Shown: piece by piece, positions 1 through 11,755 of the stretch
How the letters are laid out: every line of letters begins with the position of its first letter
How positions within the stretch are numbered: position 1 is the stretch's first letter
Assembly (NCBI RefSeq): GCF_032854445.1
Contig: NC_088306.1
Coordinates: forward strand, 16,029,764 to 16,093,763
DNA from: Liolophura sinensis
Taxonomy: Eukaryota; Mollusca; Polyplacophora; Chitonida; Chitonidae
Length of the DNA: 64,000 nucleotides
Direction of reading: 5' to 3'
Program-made: the position numbers and the translations under genes
Notes under the pieces: model-generated
What the model was told of the DNA's origin: nothing
The model's database searches: none
What the model saw: the letters and a program-made list of their open reading frames with translations, nothing else

Positions 1-649
<649 letters not shown>

Positions 650-764
650 ATAGATATGTCGACATCGAGTCATTCTTGCTGGTATAGAGAGAATGAAATA
701 ATGCTGACAGAGACTATATACCCGAATTATACTGAAAATCAAAGAAAGATATTTTACATTAGAG

Positions 765-1160
765 CTTAAACAAAAACAACAGCAAAATGCGTACATTTGC
801 ACTGATTTTAACAATGACGACAATACACCGTCATCGAGATCTCGATCAGAGCTTATACGGAAGTATCTTCCCAGAAGCGGTGTACTGACAAAGAAAGAAA
901 AATAGTTTCTTTGGGGATTAACCAACAGCAATAACAACAGGAAAATGCATACTTTTGACCTGATTTTAACAATGACGACAATACACCGTCATCAAGATCT
1001 CGATCAGAGCTTATACGGAAGTATCTTCCCAGAAGCGGTGTACTGACAAAGAAAGAAACATAGTTTCTTTGGGGATTAACCAACAGCAACAACAACAGGA
1101 AAATGCATACTTTTGACCTGATTTTAACAATGACGACAATACACCGTCATCAAGATTTCG
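765..1160. repeat. 158-bp tandem repeat, about 2.5 copies
   Basis: Equivalent points recur at 783, 941 and 1099, a period of 158 bp. Copies 1 and 2 are nearly identical and the third breaks off near 1160. Copy 1 holds a 14-bp perfect palindrome (atcgagatctcgat) near 835. The overlapping minus-strand ORFs are by-products. Confidence 0.9.
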
Positions 1161-1352
1161 ACTTTAACAGAATTTCTTTCTAGAAGCTGTATTTGTCTCA
1201 AGAAATAATTCAATTAATCGCAATTAGGTGTTTTAGCTCACCTGCAAACTTGAGACAAACAAGCGATACAGTAATCAGCAACGCTCTTTCTTGGATGCCA
1301 GGTGAAAGCTTACTTTATAGGCAAATTGCACTTATCGAAATGTAGCATTTCA

Positions 1353-1553
1353 GTGTTCGTTGCGTTTGCTTAATCAGTTTCACGCTCCTGGCAATATTAA
1401 AAGAAAGGACTATCCATTTGGAGAAATTCTACATAATTATGGATAAAACTGCGTTTGCGTTGGTTTTTATAACCATTTTCACGCCACTGGTAACATTAAA
1501 ATAAGAGAACTCTTTTATTCAAAACCAATTGCCAAAATTCTACATAATCATGT
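1353..1553. repeat. Diverged direct duplication, about 105 bp
   Basis: Two segments, roughly 1353-1443 and 1447-1553, share the order GCGTTTGC, TTTCACGC, CTGG-AA-ATTAAAA and ATTCTACATAAT with substitutions and small indels. This is an old tandem duplication without coding signs. Confidence 0.6.
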
Positions 1554-2029
1554 ATGTTATTTGATAGTAATAAATACAGCAAAATCGGATTTCTGAGCAT
1601 CACATGGTCCACCTAATGCCTGGATAGTTTGGTCATGTGGACAAAACACCACGAGGAGCTATTATCGTTATGCGCCATTTGAAGCCACTGCCCCAAGCAA
1701 ACCTGTTCTGTTAACAGGTAATTGTTTTAAAACCAATTAACGGGATATAAAGAATTTGTTGATTTGAATATGAAAACATTGCCAGAACTACCCAGGCGGA
1801 AGACTGCACATGGGTATACAAGGAAGGTTGCCTGTGGAGCCGTCCATAAAGCTCTGTCTGACCTAGGTTTAACATTCAAAACTTATAATAACCATAACTT
1901 TGTTGACAATGGTGTATCTATTCAAGTGTAATGGCGACTCGGGTCCAAGCTGGTTTTAGCATCGTTCTCTTGCATTGAGTCCTGCGTTAGCAGTTTGTCA
2001 TCGCAAAGGTGCAAAGGTAGGAATGGACA
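1554..2029. other. Unassigned sequence
   Basis: No exon with convincing splice sites and no repeat copy found elsewhere in the window. Confidence 0.4.
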
Positions 2030-2206
2030 CAGAACACAGCTGATGCCGCAGAACACAGAACTCAGCTGATGCTGCAGAACACATCTGAGGTCGCAGAACA
2101 CAGAACACAGCTGATGCTTCAGAACTAAGAACATTGCTGATGCTGCAGAACACAGAACACAGTTGAGGCTGCAGAACACAACTGATGCCGCAGAACACAG
2201 ATGAGG
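2030..2206. repeat. CAGAACACAG-type minisatellite
   Basis: A degenerate short-period array built from CAGAACACAG alternated with CTGATGC(T/C)G. Spacing varies, so the period is mixed. The cysteine-rich minus-strand ORFs here are artefacts. Confidence 0.85.
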
Positions 2207-2626
2207 CCGGTAATTACATTTAACGGTAAAAGTTCTTCATTCCAGAATATCACACTCTGACACACTTAACCCAACACTTGTTACACTGGGAGAAAATATT
2301 GGCAAAAATCTCTTCTTTACGTGAATACTTCAATATCCTAATAATAGAGCCAAATGACGGTTAAGCTCAGTCTGAATCTATAATAAATTACGCCATTATT
2401 GAGTCAAAGTACGTAACGATCATTGACGAAGTCGGATGCGCGCCTGTTGCGTCTTTCTGGAAAGACTTCATTCACTCAATAACCTATTGCCAACTTCATG
2501 ACGTTAAACCATTCATTCGTTCCACTGCCAACTCACTCATAAAACCATCGGCCATTTTCATATCATGTACAATCGTCACCGTGATATATATGTGTATGTA
2601 TTTATTTATTTGGCTACGTAGTTGTA
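2207..2626. other. Unassigned sequence before SINE tails
   Basis: No coding or structural signal seen. The stretch ends in a TTTATTTATTTGG segment that merges into the first SINE tail. Confidence 0.4.
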
Positions 2627-2735
2627 CGGCTCTGCCCGGTTTCTTCCCACCATAATGCTGGCCGCCGTCGTATAAGTGAAATATTCTTGAGTACGGCGTT
2701 AAACACCAATCAAATAAATAAATAATAATAAATAA
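2627..2735 (+). mobile_element. SINE-A, 3' part only
   Basis: Contains the conserved central motif (ggtttcttcccaccataatg), the block gtataagtgaaatattcttg, and the tail CACCAATCAAATAAATAAATAA. The tRNA-like head is missing, as in 5'-truncated retroposon insertions. Confidence 0.9.
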
Positions 2736-2754
2736 TCATAGATGTACGTTGGAA

Positions 2755-2893
2755 TGTCTGCCAATAATTTGCGGATGGGCGCGGGTTTCCCCAGGGCTTT
2801 GCCCAGTTTCCTCTCACCATACTGCTGACCGCCGTATATAAATCTAATAATCTTAAGTGCAGCGTAAAATACCAATCAAATAAATAAATAAAT
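2755..2893 (+). mobile_element. SINE-A, second diverged 3' part
   Basis: A more diverged copy in the same orientation, 20 bp after the preceding one. It begins in the region upstream of the central motif (CAATAATTTGCGGATGG) and ends CCAATCAAATAAATAAATAAA. Its divergence suggests an independent, older insertion rather than a recent duplication. Confidence 0.85.
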
Positions 2894-3167
2894 TACAGTT
2901 GTACTCAAAATATTTCACTTGTACGATGAGGATCAGTTTCACCCGTGGAGAAATCTCACGGACTTGACCTGCAGGGCACTCTAAGTGCGGAGAACATCGA
3001 GTAAGACAAACTGAATGATCAAATGAGAGCTGTAAACAGCTTATAGCCCATCAAGGCCTCGCGGGCATTGCTACATTGAATCTCTAAAATTCCTTAGGTG
3101 TGTCGCGTTTTCTGAGCCCCTTGCTGACAAGATAACCCCTGTGTTCCTAAGGCAGGTTTTCTCAGAC

Positions 3168-3285
3168 ACCGAACAGATTGTGTTACGAGAGCAGGTGCCA
3201 CGTCATTGACTGTATATTCAAACTCGAGAAGATTGTGTCGCGAGATCAGATACCTCGTCAGTGGCTGTACATTCAAGATAAAAGC
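3168..3285. repeat. Diverged ~57-bp tandem duplication
   Basis: Two adjacent copies start AGATTGTGT(T/C)(A/G)CGAGA and share the later block ACTGTA(T)ATTCAA. A short ORF spans it on the minus strand without independent support. Confidence 0.6.
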
Positions 3286-3759
3286 TATGGAAATGAACAT
3301 GCTACAGGAGTTTAAGATGAAGTACACGTTCGAGCCGATTTGTTTTATATCCTGACAGATGTCACTGACTGGCTCATTCATCGGCGTCCGATTACTCTCT
3401 CAATTTGATATAACGTCAAACTGCCCCACTACAGACGATTTATTGTGCCCTGATACAGTTTCAGCTGGACAAATATTAAATGACAAATATGATTTAGAAC
3501 CAGCAGATGAATAATATTATTACTAAGGCTTACAACCAAGTGGAAAATAATCCGGATTTCATATGGATTTCATACCTCAGACAGGCTGCAAACTCACAAA
3601 ACTGTAGGCTGACACATTTACCGGCGAATACAGTAAACTTATTTGCAGGTTCGGTGAGATAAATAAATAAATATTTCAAAATTCATACATTCATGCTATT
3701 TAGAGGCCAGCATAAATCTAAGAGAAGTTCTATTGTACGTCACACCAATGGCTGAGAAT

Positions 3760-3825
3760 GGGTGATTGGTGCTTTACGCCACACTGACAGTATTTCAGCC
3801 ATACCGTGGCGACTGATGAATAAGA
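3760..3825 (-). mobile_element. Tail fragment of a second SINE type
   Basis: The segment gtgattggtgctttacgcca followed by ACTGACAGTATTTCAGCCATA resembles the 3' domain of molluscan SINEs that end in 'TTTTACGCC...AATATT'. Only about 65 bp is recognisable. Confidence 0.5.
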
Positions 3826-4421
3826 AGTGCATACATATTTTGGTGATGATAAAACGTTATAAAAAAATCATCTATTTTCCGTAGGCTGCATACAATAAAA
3901 TACTGCTTTTATTACCAGTACGATTTTGCAAGAGCCATTTGTAAGAGCCATTATACACCAAAGAATTGTTAATAGCAAAGCTATTTTGGAAGATTCATAG
4001 CTCATAAACTCACAATCCATTCACTGTAAACTCCAACTTATAGCATGTTTACGAAAACGGTTGCCTATTCACGGGTGATAACCAGTCATGATGTAAGTTT
4101 TACAAGACGTTATCGAGCTCTCGATATACTCTGCGGAAACAACAGGGGGAATTGCGGCATGTTTGCCCGCTCAACAAGAGTCCCTACAGCGTGAAAACCA
4201 TTAAAATACGACAGAAAGTCTGAAAACTATTAGACCCCAGACATTCATCAGAGTGCAGCCAACAAACGCCGTTGTCTTCTACATGTGAAACATGTCAAGC
4301 CGAGCACTAAATAAACAGATGTTCGCAGCCTTTGAAGCGAATAAAAGCCGAGGGCGAAAACAGCAACTTGGAAATCGATTGTCTACTGGGTTTTTTTTAC
4401 ACAACAACAAAAAACACTCAC
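3826..4421. other. Unassigned; one strong minus-strand acceptor
   Basis: Mostly featureless. On the minus strand a pyrimidine-rich tract ending TTTCCGCAG (AG at about 4142-4143) precedes a short open frame, a possible downstream partner for the 4422-4455 exon. Evidence is weak. Confidence 0.25.
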
Positions 4422-4455
4422 TAAATCATCATCGTTTTCCACAGCGTTATCCCAG
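4422..4455 (-). CDS. Candidate small exon, gene unidentified
   Basis: On the minus strand the sequence between TTCTTTTGCAG (acceptor) and GTGAGTG (donor) is 34 bp and open in one frame as WDNAVENDDDL. A second acceptor (CTTTGGCTAG) lies 30 bp upstream and would give a 64-bp exon (4422-4485) in another frame, reading GALENSFAAGITLWKTMMI. Both splice sites match consensus well, but an exon this short can arise by chance and no neighbouring exon was confirmed. Function unknown. Confidence 0.25.
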
Positions 4456-5315
4456 CTGCAAAAGAATTCTCAAGAGCGCCCTAGCCAAAGAAAAAAAACG
4501 ACTTCTTGTATGTGGTGGTTTCAGTGTTTTCAGCATGATAATTAAACAGGATGAGGCTAATCTGTCTTCCTGACAGCAAATGGTCCGTAATGTAGAACGA
4601 GAGGATTTGGAGGCAGATGCTTCCATATATTATGACAAGATTTCTAAGATTTCCGTTAAGAATGTTGTTACTCGAGGGTGTGTTTGTGGTTTTCATGGAC
4701 TGATCACGATAGTTTCTTCCACATATAACACTGCGCCCTACCCCTCCCCCCCCCCCTCTTCCTTAACTTCCTCTGTCACCGAATGAAGAAATTTCCCCTT
4801 CCCAGCCTGTACTCAGCAATAACCACTATCTACATTTTTAGAAAAAAATTCTAGTCTGCTGGGCCCATATAGTCTCTTGGACTCTTTTCTAAAAACAATG
4901 TAGCATTTTAAAATCGAGAATATGTTAACCTGCGCAGTTGCGGTAAACAGGTAAACATTATGAGTGTTTTTTTTTAAATAAAGTACCTTTATACCGCGTT
5001 GACTTCCGTAAAAATATATTGGACTTCGATTAAAAGTTCTTAGATGATTCATTACAGGATTTAGTTGTTAAAGGAAACATTTAATAGCGCTATTAAAATC
5101 AATTTCTTTCACTCTCAGGTGCAGACCACATTAACACGTTTTGCAAAATCTAGGATAGTGTCTCTTTCAGGCCTGTCCAATAGGTTTTCTATACGTGGAG
5201 AACCCATTATTTATGAACAATAAACATTAGCGATTAGAGGCCAACTAAATATGCTGAATTCGACATGTATTTGATTCTTTTATTAATTTGACTGGCTGGT
5301 GTGTGCCATGCCCAG
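4456..5315. other. Unassigned sequence
   Basis: ORFs of 60-93 codons here carry no recognised domain. There is a poly-C run near 4745-4756. A splice-acceptor-like GTGTCTCTTTCAG at about 5170 is followed by only 19 open codons. Confidence 0.35.
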
Positions 5316-5493
5316 TGTTATGTGAGCAACTGCCGTCAGCTTCTAAATTTAGCTTGCCACTGTTTACATATGCTGAGTTCTGGGCCTGCTGTCTGCCTCT
5401 GCTTTAGAATGTACCAGAATACCATCAGTTCGGGGCCTGTTTGTTAACAACAAGTGTTCAGGAGTTTTCTTATTCCAGACAATTCCACCAAGC

Positions 5494-5500
5494 TATATAA
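5494..5500 (+). promoter_or_regulatory. TATA box of the putative LTR
   Basis: TATATAA about 178 bp from the left end of the LTR candidate, a usual position for the U3 promoter of a retrotransposon. Confidence 0.45.
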
Positions 5501-5957
5501 GACCTATGAAAGCAGGGCAAACGGAGAGAAAGGAGAATTATTGAGAGTTTTGGATGCTTTCGCTGTGTATTACTTTAGTAGGCCTTTTGTGCTGAATTTT
5601 GGTGTCTTTATAGCCTCTGGCTTTGTTATATCATATCTCCACTGAGCACTTGTTCAGTCTGAACTTGTATATTTCATTTGTGCTCTTGTGTACACAGTGC
5701 TTATTAGTACATGGACCCTATCTGTGGAACTTTGTGTATATTTCGTCATACACTCAGTTATACCGTGGATTTTCCCTCTTATTTGTGCATTTATGCCTGT
5801 ATGGTTTTCCGCATTGTGGAATATATGCGTCCGCTTGGACTTGACACCGTTGTACATGTAAGTACTTTAATATTTGTGTAGATACTGCTATCCTTTCTTG
5901 TTTAACTTAAGTACTTTAGTATTTGTAAAAGACTTGTTATCTGTTCCTGTTAAACCT

Positions 5958-5978
5958 AATAAATTGTTGTAAAATAAA
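5958..5978 (+). terminator. Two AATAAA signals in the putative LTR
   Basis: AATAAA at 5958-5963 and again at 5973-5978, followed by a T- and G-rich stretch. This matches the polyadenylation region at the R/U5 border of an LTR. Confidence 0.45.
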
Positions 5979-6211
5979 ATCTGCTGGTTTTGGTTACTTT
6001 TTTGTGCGGCTAAACTGTCGTGTATTCGAACAAGCCATCTCTCTTTAATACAGACAGTTTGGGTCGTAACACCGGGAACGTTTTGCCCATGGCAGGTTTA
6101 TTTCATGAAGAAACAAGTAGATGCCAAATAAAACCAGCGCCTCATCTCAGGTTCCTTTTGACAAAACTTCCACAATAACAGGCCAGTGGTGTCTATACTC
6201 CTTACATGTGT

Positions 6212-6454
6212 CGCTCTCTGTCTTTCGCTTCACATCACTGCCACCAATAGCAAATTTTGTGCAGATATCTTGAACAACGTATAACATGATTTTAACCAAA
6301 ACCTGAAACAATTTTATTGATGAATGATGATTAAATAGTTCCGCGCGAGGAGACAAGTGACGAGGTTAAGCCTAAGCAAACCTACGTGCGTCTCACAGGC
6401 TCCAAAGGTGATTGTCTCTTGGTGGCAGTGACGTAAAGCGAAAGTCAGAGACCG
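6212..6454 (+). mobile_element. MITE family E, copy 1
   Basis: A 243-bp element with inverted ends of about 35 bp. The left end starts CGCTCTCTGTCTTTCGCTTC and the reverse complement of the right end starts CGGTCTCTGACTTTCGCTTT. Internal sequence is shared with 15882-16243 and, reversed, with 60882-61230. There is no ORF. Non-autonomous DNA transposon; superfamily not determined because no clean target duplication is visible. Confidence 0.75.
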
Positions 6455-8188
6455 ACGCATGCGCTGGGGGGAGTATGAATCGTGCCACCTAATCTCATTG
6501 GTCTTATACTAAATTTATTGACATATTTCTGCTCGTCCCGTATGTATGTATTTTTACTGTATCACACAGAAGGAGGCCAAATACACCCACAGCATTATGT
6601 TACCAATACGTGATTTTTTTAGTGTTTAAAAAAAAAGCGAAATGCGCCTTTTGTAAGACTAAGGATGTCTACTACGATGACGAGGTTTGGCACAAACATG
6701 ATGTCATTTTGATATACAGCCAAGGTTTTGCACATATTAGTAGTTTCTCGAGTTACAATGTTTAATCAAAGAGGAGCACTATATCAATGGCATGTGACAA
6801 GGTTTGCTACTAAAACATTGCACAGGACCCAAACAAATTCAATTTAATTTTCAACACTTTTCAACTACATGTAAGCCATAAATAACGGTAGACGATGAAG
6901 CTTTTAATGGACGACGTACTTCGATCTGTCAGCCGGAGTAAGGTGCCAATTTGTTTCCATGAAGTTATCACACTTGTGGCAAGATTTTATCAAAGGAATC
7001 TGGTTTCATCTCAGCAAGATGAATTGTTCACATTTTTTCCAATAACGATATGAAAAAAACCTGGATTCGTGATAGGCAGATATTTTTGGAATAAAAGCCA
7101 ATTACAAAAAACTTTCAGTTTTTCCCAGATCACGGCTCTACAAAAAAAGCTTTTTTTTGTGCCGGGAAGAATAAAAGATTTGGTTTGATCTACTGCCCTC
7201 TCGGTTTATTGTCTCGTCCAGTTTACCACAAAAGAAAACTTGCAAATGTTTTCAGTCGCACGAACTTCACATTAACCATTGCTATCATCCATCAATCACA
7301 GGCTGTTAGAAACCTTCTTTAAAAGCGGTCGATCGAAGCAGGTCGACAAATCATTCACCCATTAAAGGTTACTCTGGTTCATGATGACAACTGCGGTTAT
7401 TCATGCCAAAGCAACTTATTCAGTCATGTTCTCTGTGTTTATTAGATCAGACAGTGTTCTCTGCAAAAAGAATGGGACGACGAAATCACTGCGTGCGTAC
7501 ATTCCAAAGTTGGTTCTTGAACTCAGCATTACATCCTCTCGGAAACTGACCAATACTAAGCTGATTAATCAAGGAGCGATGTCTGAATTCTGTGAACATT
7601 GTAAGAACGCGAATTTTGAATCTGTACAAGGTTGCTGAAGGAGTCATAACCAATTCCGTCTTGTACTGAAAACGGCTGTGCAGTAAGTCGCTCATTTGCA
7701 CCATTAGCACAATCGCTTAACTTTCATTGTTGGACATTATACATTAAAGATGTTGGTTAGCTGATGTTATTGTTGTCGCTACGAAGAACTTTGCTGATTA
7801 CAATGCGGATTTGGCTAATTATGTTAGTCAACGTTAACTGTATATATGTGTTCGAGGTTTGTCAATTCCAGCCGTCTGTTAACCACTGTTGCCTATGCCG
7901 GACTAACTTTGTCTGAGGTATAATGTTGTCTTAAGGCACAATTCACCTTGTAGACGATGTAGGCTTCTGGTTGCCATCGTCAGACTGTTGTCTGTTACCT
8001 GTTGTGGGCACAAGAGTCTTTACTGTCGAAAGTCATCTGCTAACCGATGTCGAGGCAACGGATGTTGCAAGCTTTACGTCTCTGTTCACAGCCAAATTAT
8101 AGGAACAATAGTTCGCTGTCTGTTTTTGCACACTGAATTTGTCTGCTAGCCCACAAGAAGCTTTGCTAGGGATAGTCGCTTGTATACC
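6455..8188. other. Unassigned, with a dispersed repeat (F)
   Basis: Positions about 6925-7045 match 12155-12280 (shared order: AAGGT-CCAA, TTTCCA-GAA, TATCAAA, TTGTTCACAT), defining a diverged dispersed family. The ORF at 7381-7638 shows no domain. Nothing else found. Confidence 0.4.
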
Positions 8189-8256
8189 GATACAAGAGAC
8201 CTATCGATACAAGAGACATACCGATTCAAGAGACATACCGATACAAGAGACATTGC
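8189..8256. repeat. 17-bp tandem repeat, four copies
   Basis: Units GATACAAGAGACCTATC, GATACAAGAGACATACC, GATTCAAGAGACATACC and GATACAAGAGACATTGC begin at 8189, 8206, 8223 and 8240. Confidence 0.95.
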
Positions 8257-8517
8257 TGTATCGAGTTCCGGAGCTCATCCTAATTACATTCGACAGATTT
8301 TTGTACGATTCGATATTGTTCTCTAGTATGTCCGTTTTCGACATTATGCCTATTTTGTTATAGAATTGCTATATTTTACCTAAGATTTGTAGCTGATTAG
8401 TTATTAATTGTTATCAATTATGGCAAAGATGACAATTAGCCGAGTTTTTGGAGTACTTGTTTTTATGTTTTGATACCAGATTACAGGTGTAAGCTTGGGC
8501 GTACAGACTCCTATGTA

Positions 8518-8752
8518 CAGGGTGTCCCAGAAGGCGCGCACCATCCAGGTTGAGGTGGAATGCTTGCGCTACAGAGCAGTGTGTTGCCCCATCTCTTCCA
8601 AACATAAAAAAACAATTCAACTCTTTCTTGTACTCTTAGTTCATTAGCCATAATTAACTCTGAAAGAGAGAAAAACATTTAAAATCAGTATTAAATCTGA
8701 AACCCAGAAAAAAATGAAAATCAGGATGGTGCACGACTTCTGGGACACCCTG
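8518..8752. mobile_element. Tc1/mariner-type MITE with TA duplication
   Basis: The left end (8518-8546) starts CAGGGTGTCCCAGAAG and the right end (8724-8752) is its reverse complement over 29 bp with two mismatches. TA dinucleotides at 8516-8517 and 8753-8754 flank it as the target duplication. At 235 bp without a transposase it is a non-autonomous element. CAGGGTGTCCC ends with TA sites are known from mariner-like elements. The overlapping minus-strand ORF is a by-product. Confidence 0.85.
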
Positions 8753-8754
8753 TA

Positions 8755-9879
8755 TAATATTATACATTTCTTAATAGCCGATTGTAATTAAACCCGGAAA
8801 TAGGTGATTTTATGCCTTCAGATCATCTTAATATTTCATCCTGGTAGTTCAGGCCTAACGTCACTAGCTCAGCACTGACTTTGTCAAGTAAGATGTAGAT
8901 GTATATAGGCCTACATGCTTAGTGATGAAAGTATAGGAAGAACACTGCTACTTGTGCAAATGCAATTTGATTGATGTGTTGTGTTTTTCAGGCGTTGAGT
9001 ACATGGACAATTTTAACTTGCCGCGATAGCTTTTCTCAATGCTTTTATAATGGTTTTATGGAGCAAAAAATCTTATTCTTATCGATCATGACAACTTCGT
9101 GTTGCGCAGAAAATCTTCAACACCTCTCTGCAGGAGCAACTGTGTTTTTCTCCCGTGAAGAAGAAAACTCTGATTTAATTCCAGCGTTTTCAAGTGTTCC
9201 TTTTTAAGTATCGTTGTTAATTTTTTTATGACCACTGCTCATGAAGTAAATGATATTTTCTAAAACTGAAAACATTTTTACGTGCATTGAATGAAGATTA
9301 GTAATCATATCAGTGTTGGAATTTGCAGAAACTATCCCCCATTATCTCGTCTCAAGAGGTATTTGCCAACAAAAAGACACCTGAGATATCTCCATAAAAC
9401 CCATAACCATAACCCATAAACCCATAAAAATGATAGACATTGTGTACATGTTAGAAACAATAAACAACAAACAAATATATAAATCAAACTGACCTCTCCA
9501 TAACTTTCCTCAAACAGAAAAAAAAAACAAGCAAAAAATAAACAAAAAATGATTCAGGCAAAGACAAGTCACGCTAAGAATGATTTGTCTGCAGAATCTG
9601 CTCTCTTGGAGCTGTCGTTAATAGCGTTGTTATCTTTTTATCTCACAAAGTGTTTAGACCACTACGTTTTTGGCACATACGCCTAAGGTACAGGCTGAAC
9701 GTCTGTCTCGTATGAAGTAGATTCGAGGCTTAGTCAAACAGTCGAATTGTACCTAATTGTTCAAGGTTCAGCGAGGTATCTTTGCAGTACCTCGCTGGGT
9801 GTTCAGGATAACATGGACAGATGCCAATCTTGACAATCTAGATTGAGAGGTGGTATGAAGTGTTTTCAATATGACGTCG
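8755..9879. other. Unassigned; weak exon candidate at 8991
   Basis: GTGTTGTGTTTTTCAG ending at 8990 is a good plus-strand acceptor. Either a 71-codon frame to 9207 or a short VEYMDNFNLPR-stop frame follows. No partner exon was found, so it stays a weak candidate. There is a run of CCATAA variants near 9395-9430. Confidence 0.3.
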
Positions 9880-9998
9880 TTCTGTAGTGAGGCAGCGCTA
9901 CAAACACGTCGTCATATCTTATGATTTAATCTTGATGGTGTACTCTACGTCGTTTTGCAGTGAGGCAGCGCTACAAAGACGCCGTCATATCCGGTGTG
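9880..9998. repeat. 73-bp direct duplication of a dispersed motif
   Basis: GTGAGGCAGCGCTACAAA occurs at 9887 and 9960 within longer similar blocks ending CGTCATAT. A related motif (cagtgaggcagcactacaaa) lies right of the Mutator-like insertion at 19144, so this is a dispersed repeat family. Confidence 0.75.
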
Positions 9999-10270
9999 TT
10001 CAACATAATGTCAATGCACTGTGACTGCATGGTCATCATCTCTTGTGTAAATAAAACGTAGTTTGCCGTGCTCATATCACAAAGATAATGCACAGCAGAC
10101 GGGAGTTGTTCAAGATTTGAGAACGAGGGGCCACAGGCCTCCCGAGTTCATGTCAATAGAATGGGTGGGAAATAAATCATCCAATCAGAGGCACGTGACA
10201 ATTATTCACCAGTAATTGCACATAAAAGCCACCGCACGTTTATAATTTCAAACAATATAATTTGAGACGG

Positions 10271-10432
10271 ACAGTACAGAGAGTAAAACCAGCGCAGCTA
10301 CGACAGCGTGAAAGCTGGCAAATAGTCATACGAAACCCGTATTTCACGGTCAAGGTCTCTTGTCAATTTACCTCAGTTAGGGTTTTATTCTAACTGTTCA
10401 TATAAACTCATAAATAGTAAACAGAAATACAT
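10271..10432 (-). repeat. Dispersed family B, copy 1 (partial)
   Basis: Starts ACAGAGAGTAAAACCAGC and runs through TTTACCTCAGTTAGGGTTTTATTCTAAC. It is the reverse complement of the distal half of the copy at 11509-11755. The two form an inverted pair around a 1.1-kb centre that contains a family C copy. Confidence 0.7.
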
Positions 10433-10648
10433 GAAATGTTTGACCAATAAGTTTCGTAAATCGTCATCTATGGAAATCTATTGATAGAATTTTCTTTGGC
10501 CTGAAGGTATTGAATTTACAGTACTGAAATAACATCGTCACACCTCCTGAGATTAATTCAAATGCTTCGCCAAGGGGATTGGTTTGGTACAAATATCCAT
10601 TAAGATATTATAGATTCCACTTTGACATAAGGGACATCTAATTCTGTT

Positions 10649-10965
10649 GACAATAGATGGATCACTTCCCGTTATAAGTAACTGTAGAATTCCTCACTGT
10701 ACTGTTTAGGGACTGGCTAGACCTTTCGATGACTCTCTTAAGAACGTCCTGTGAACTAATGTTAAATGAAACCTCTGAGGACATATTCGGCTGTCAAGTA
10801 GCTAATGTATAAGGTGGACACAAAATGGTCGCCATTAGGACAAAGTCTGTGGTTAATTGAACTCTACCTTCTCTCGTGGTGACCGGTCAGCCTCTGGAGG
10901 ACTTCCGCACTCAGTGTGATTAGATTTTATGAAGATCTCTGGGCATGCAAATAACAATAGGCACA
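10649..10965 (+). repeat. Dispersed family C, copy 1
   Basis: About 315 bp, including the blocks GTCAAGTAGCTAATGTA, GTGGACACA-AATGGTC and TCAGTGTGATTAGATT. It matches 14205-14385 in the same orientation and 42768-43062 reversed. No coding signal. Its placement between two inverted B copies suggests it is internal sequence of a larger element. Confidence 0.75.
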
Positions 10966-11508
10966 ATAACCTGAACATTTATCATCCGCCAGGAAATATC
11001 ACGTTTGTTGGCTTGTTGGGCCCGGAAGCGGGAGCAGTTTGGTATTGTTGTTGAGGATGCAGGAGGGAGGCTTTATCTTTTTTTGGATATCGGTACTGAC
11101 TAAATGTATTCGGCAAGTACTTTCCTTGCGTCTTTCCGTCATCAGCTTCTCTCTTTATGAATGCGATATAATTTCTGATTTCGTAGGCTTTCTCAGCTCT
11201 CAGCTTTGTGTTGAATGCTGTTTTGGAAATTTGTGTTGTGATTCTTTACCGGGAAATACCAGTACGGTTGACAGCTAGTATACGCATGTTTATTTTGACG
11301 CCTAGAGTCAACTTTAATCTTTGTAATAAGCATTTAGTAATATGTAGATCATTCAGACCACAGGCTCCAGCTGCTATTTTGCTAATTATTCCGGCAAAAA
11401 AACTATTAGATGCTTTTGCTAAAAGTATTTTTCATTGTTTTAATGTTATTGTATATTAATGTATATGTACATTAAATGTATTGACAACACAGCATTTTGA
11501 TTAAGCCC
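10966..11508. other. Centre of the B-flanked segment, no gene seen
   Basis: Two overlapping ORFs (11039-11278 and 11208-11459) have no recognisable motif. The segment is bounded on both sides by B repeats and may be non-coding transposon interior. Confidence 0.35.
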
Positions 11509-11755
11509 AGACCAGTGACGTCTAATAAATTGCAATTAACATCACTGCATTCTTTTCACCTAATTCTGCTTAAGTCGTGGTGCTAGGGGACGTGTAGTTT
11601 GCTACTATTTATGCATTTAACTGAACAGTTAGAATAAAACCCTAAAAGAGGTAAATCAACAAGAGGTCGTATTTCACCGGCAAGGTGTGAGCTTGTGCGA
11701 ACTATCACACTGTCGTCGCTGATCTGGATTTACTCTCCGTGCCGTGCGCCTATTA
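11509..11755 (+). repeat. Dispersed family B, copy 2
   Basis: Begins AGACCAGTGACGTCTAATAA and ends near TGGATTTACTCTCCGTGCC. It is closely matched by 17020-17242 and by the minus-strand copies at 24590-24790 and 24924-25212. Family length is about 245 bp; no ORF. Confidence 0.75.

Larger units (their letters stand above)
5316..6071 (+). mobile_element. Probable solo LTR (Ty3/gypsy-like)
   Basis: A 756-bp segment begins TGTTATGTGA and ends GGGTCGTAACA, so it has the TG...CA ends and short inverted termini of an LTR. Inside are a TATA box (TATATAA at 5494-5500) and two polyadenylation signals (5958-5963 and 5973-5978), in U3-to-U5 order. No primer-binding site follows, no polypurine tract precedes and there is no gag-pol, so a solo LTR fits best. 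The flanking pentamers (CCCAG and CCGGG) agree at only three of five positions, so the target duplication is degraded or the ends are slightly off. The Ty3/gypsy assignment comes from the terminal sequence style only. Confidence 0.5.
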
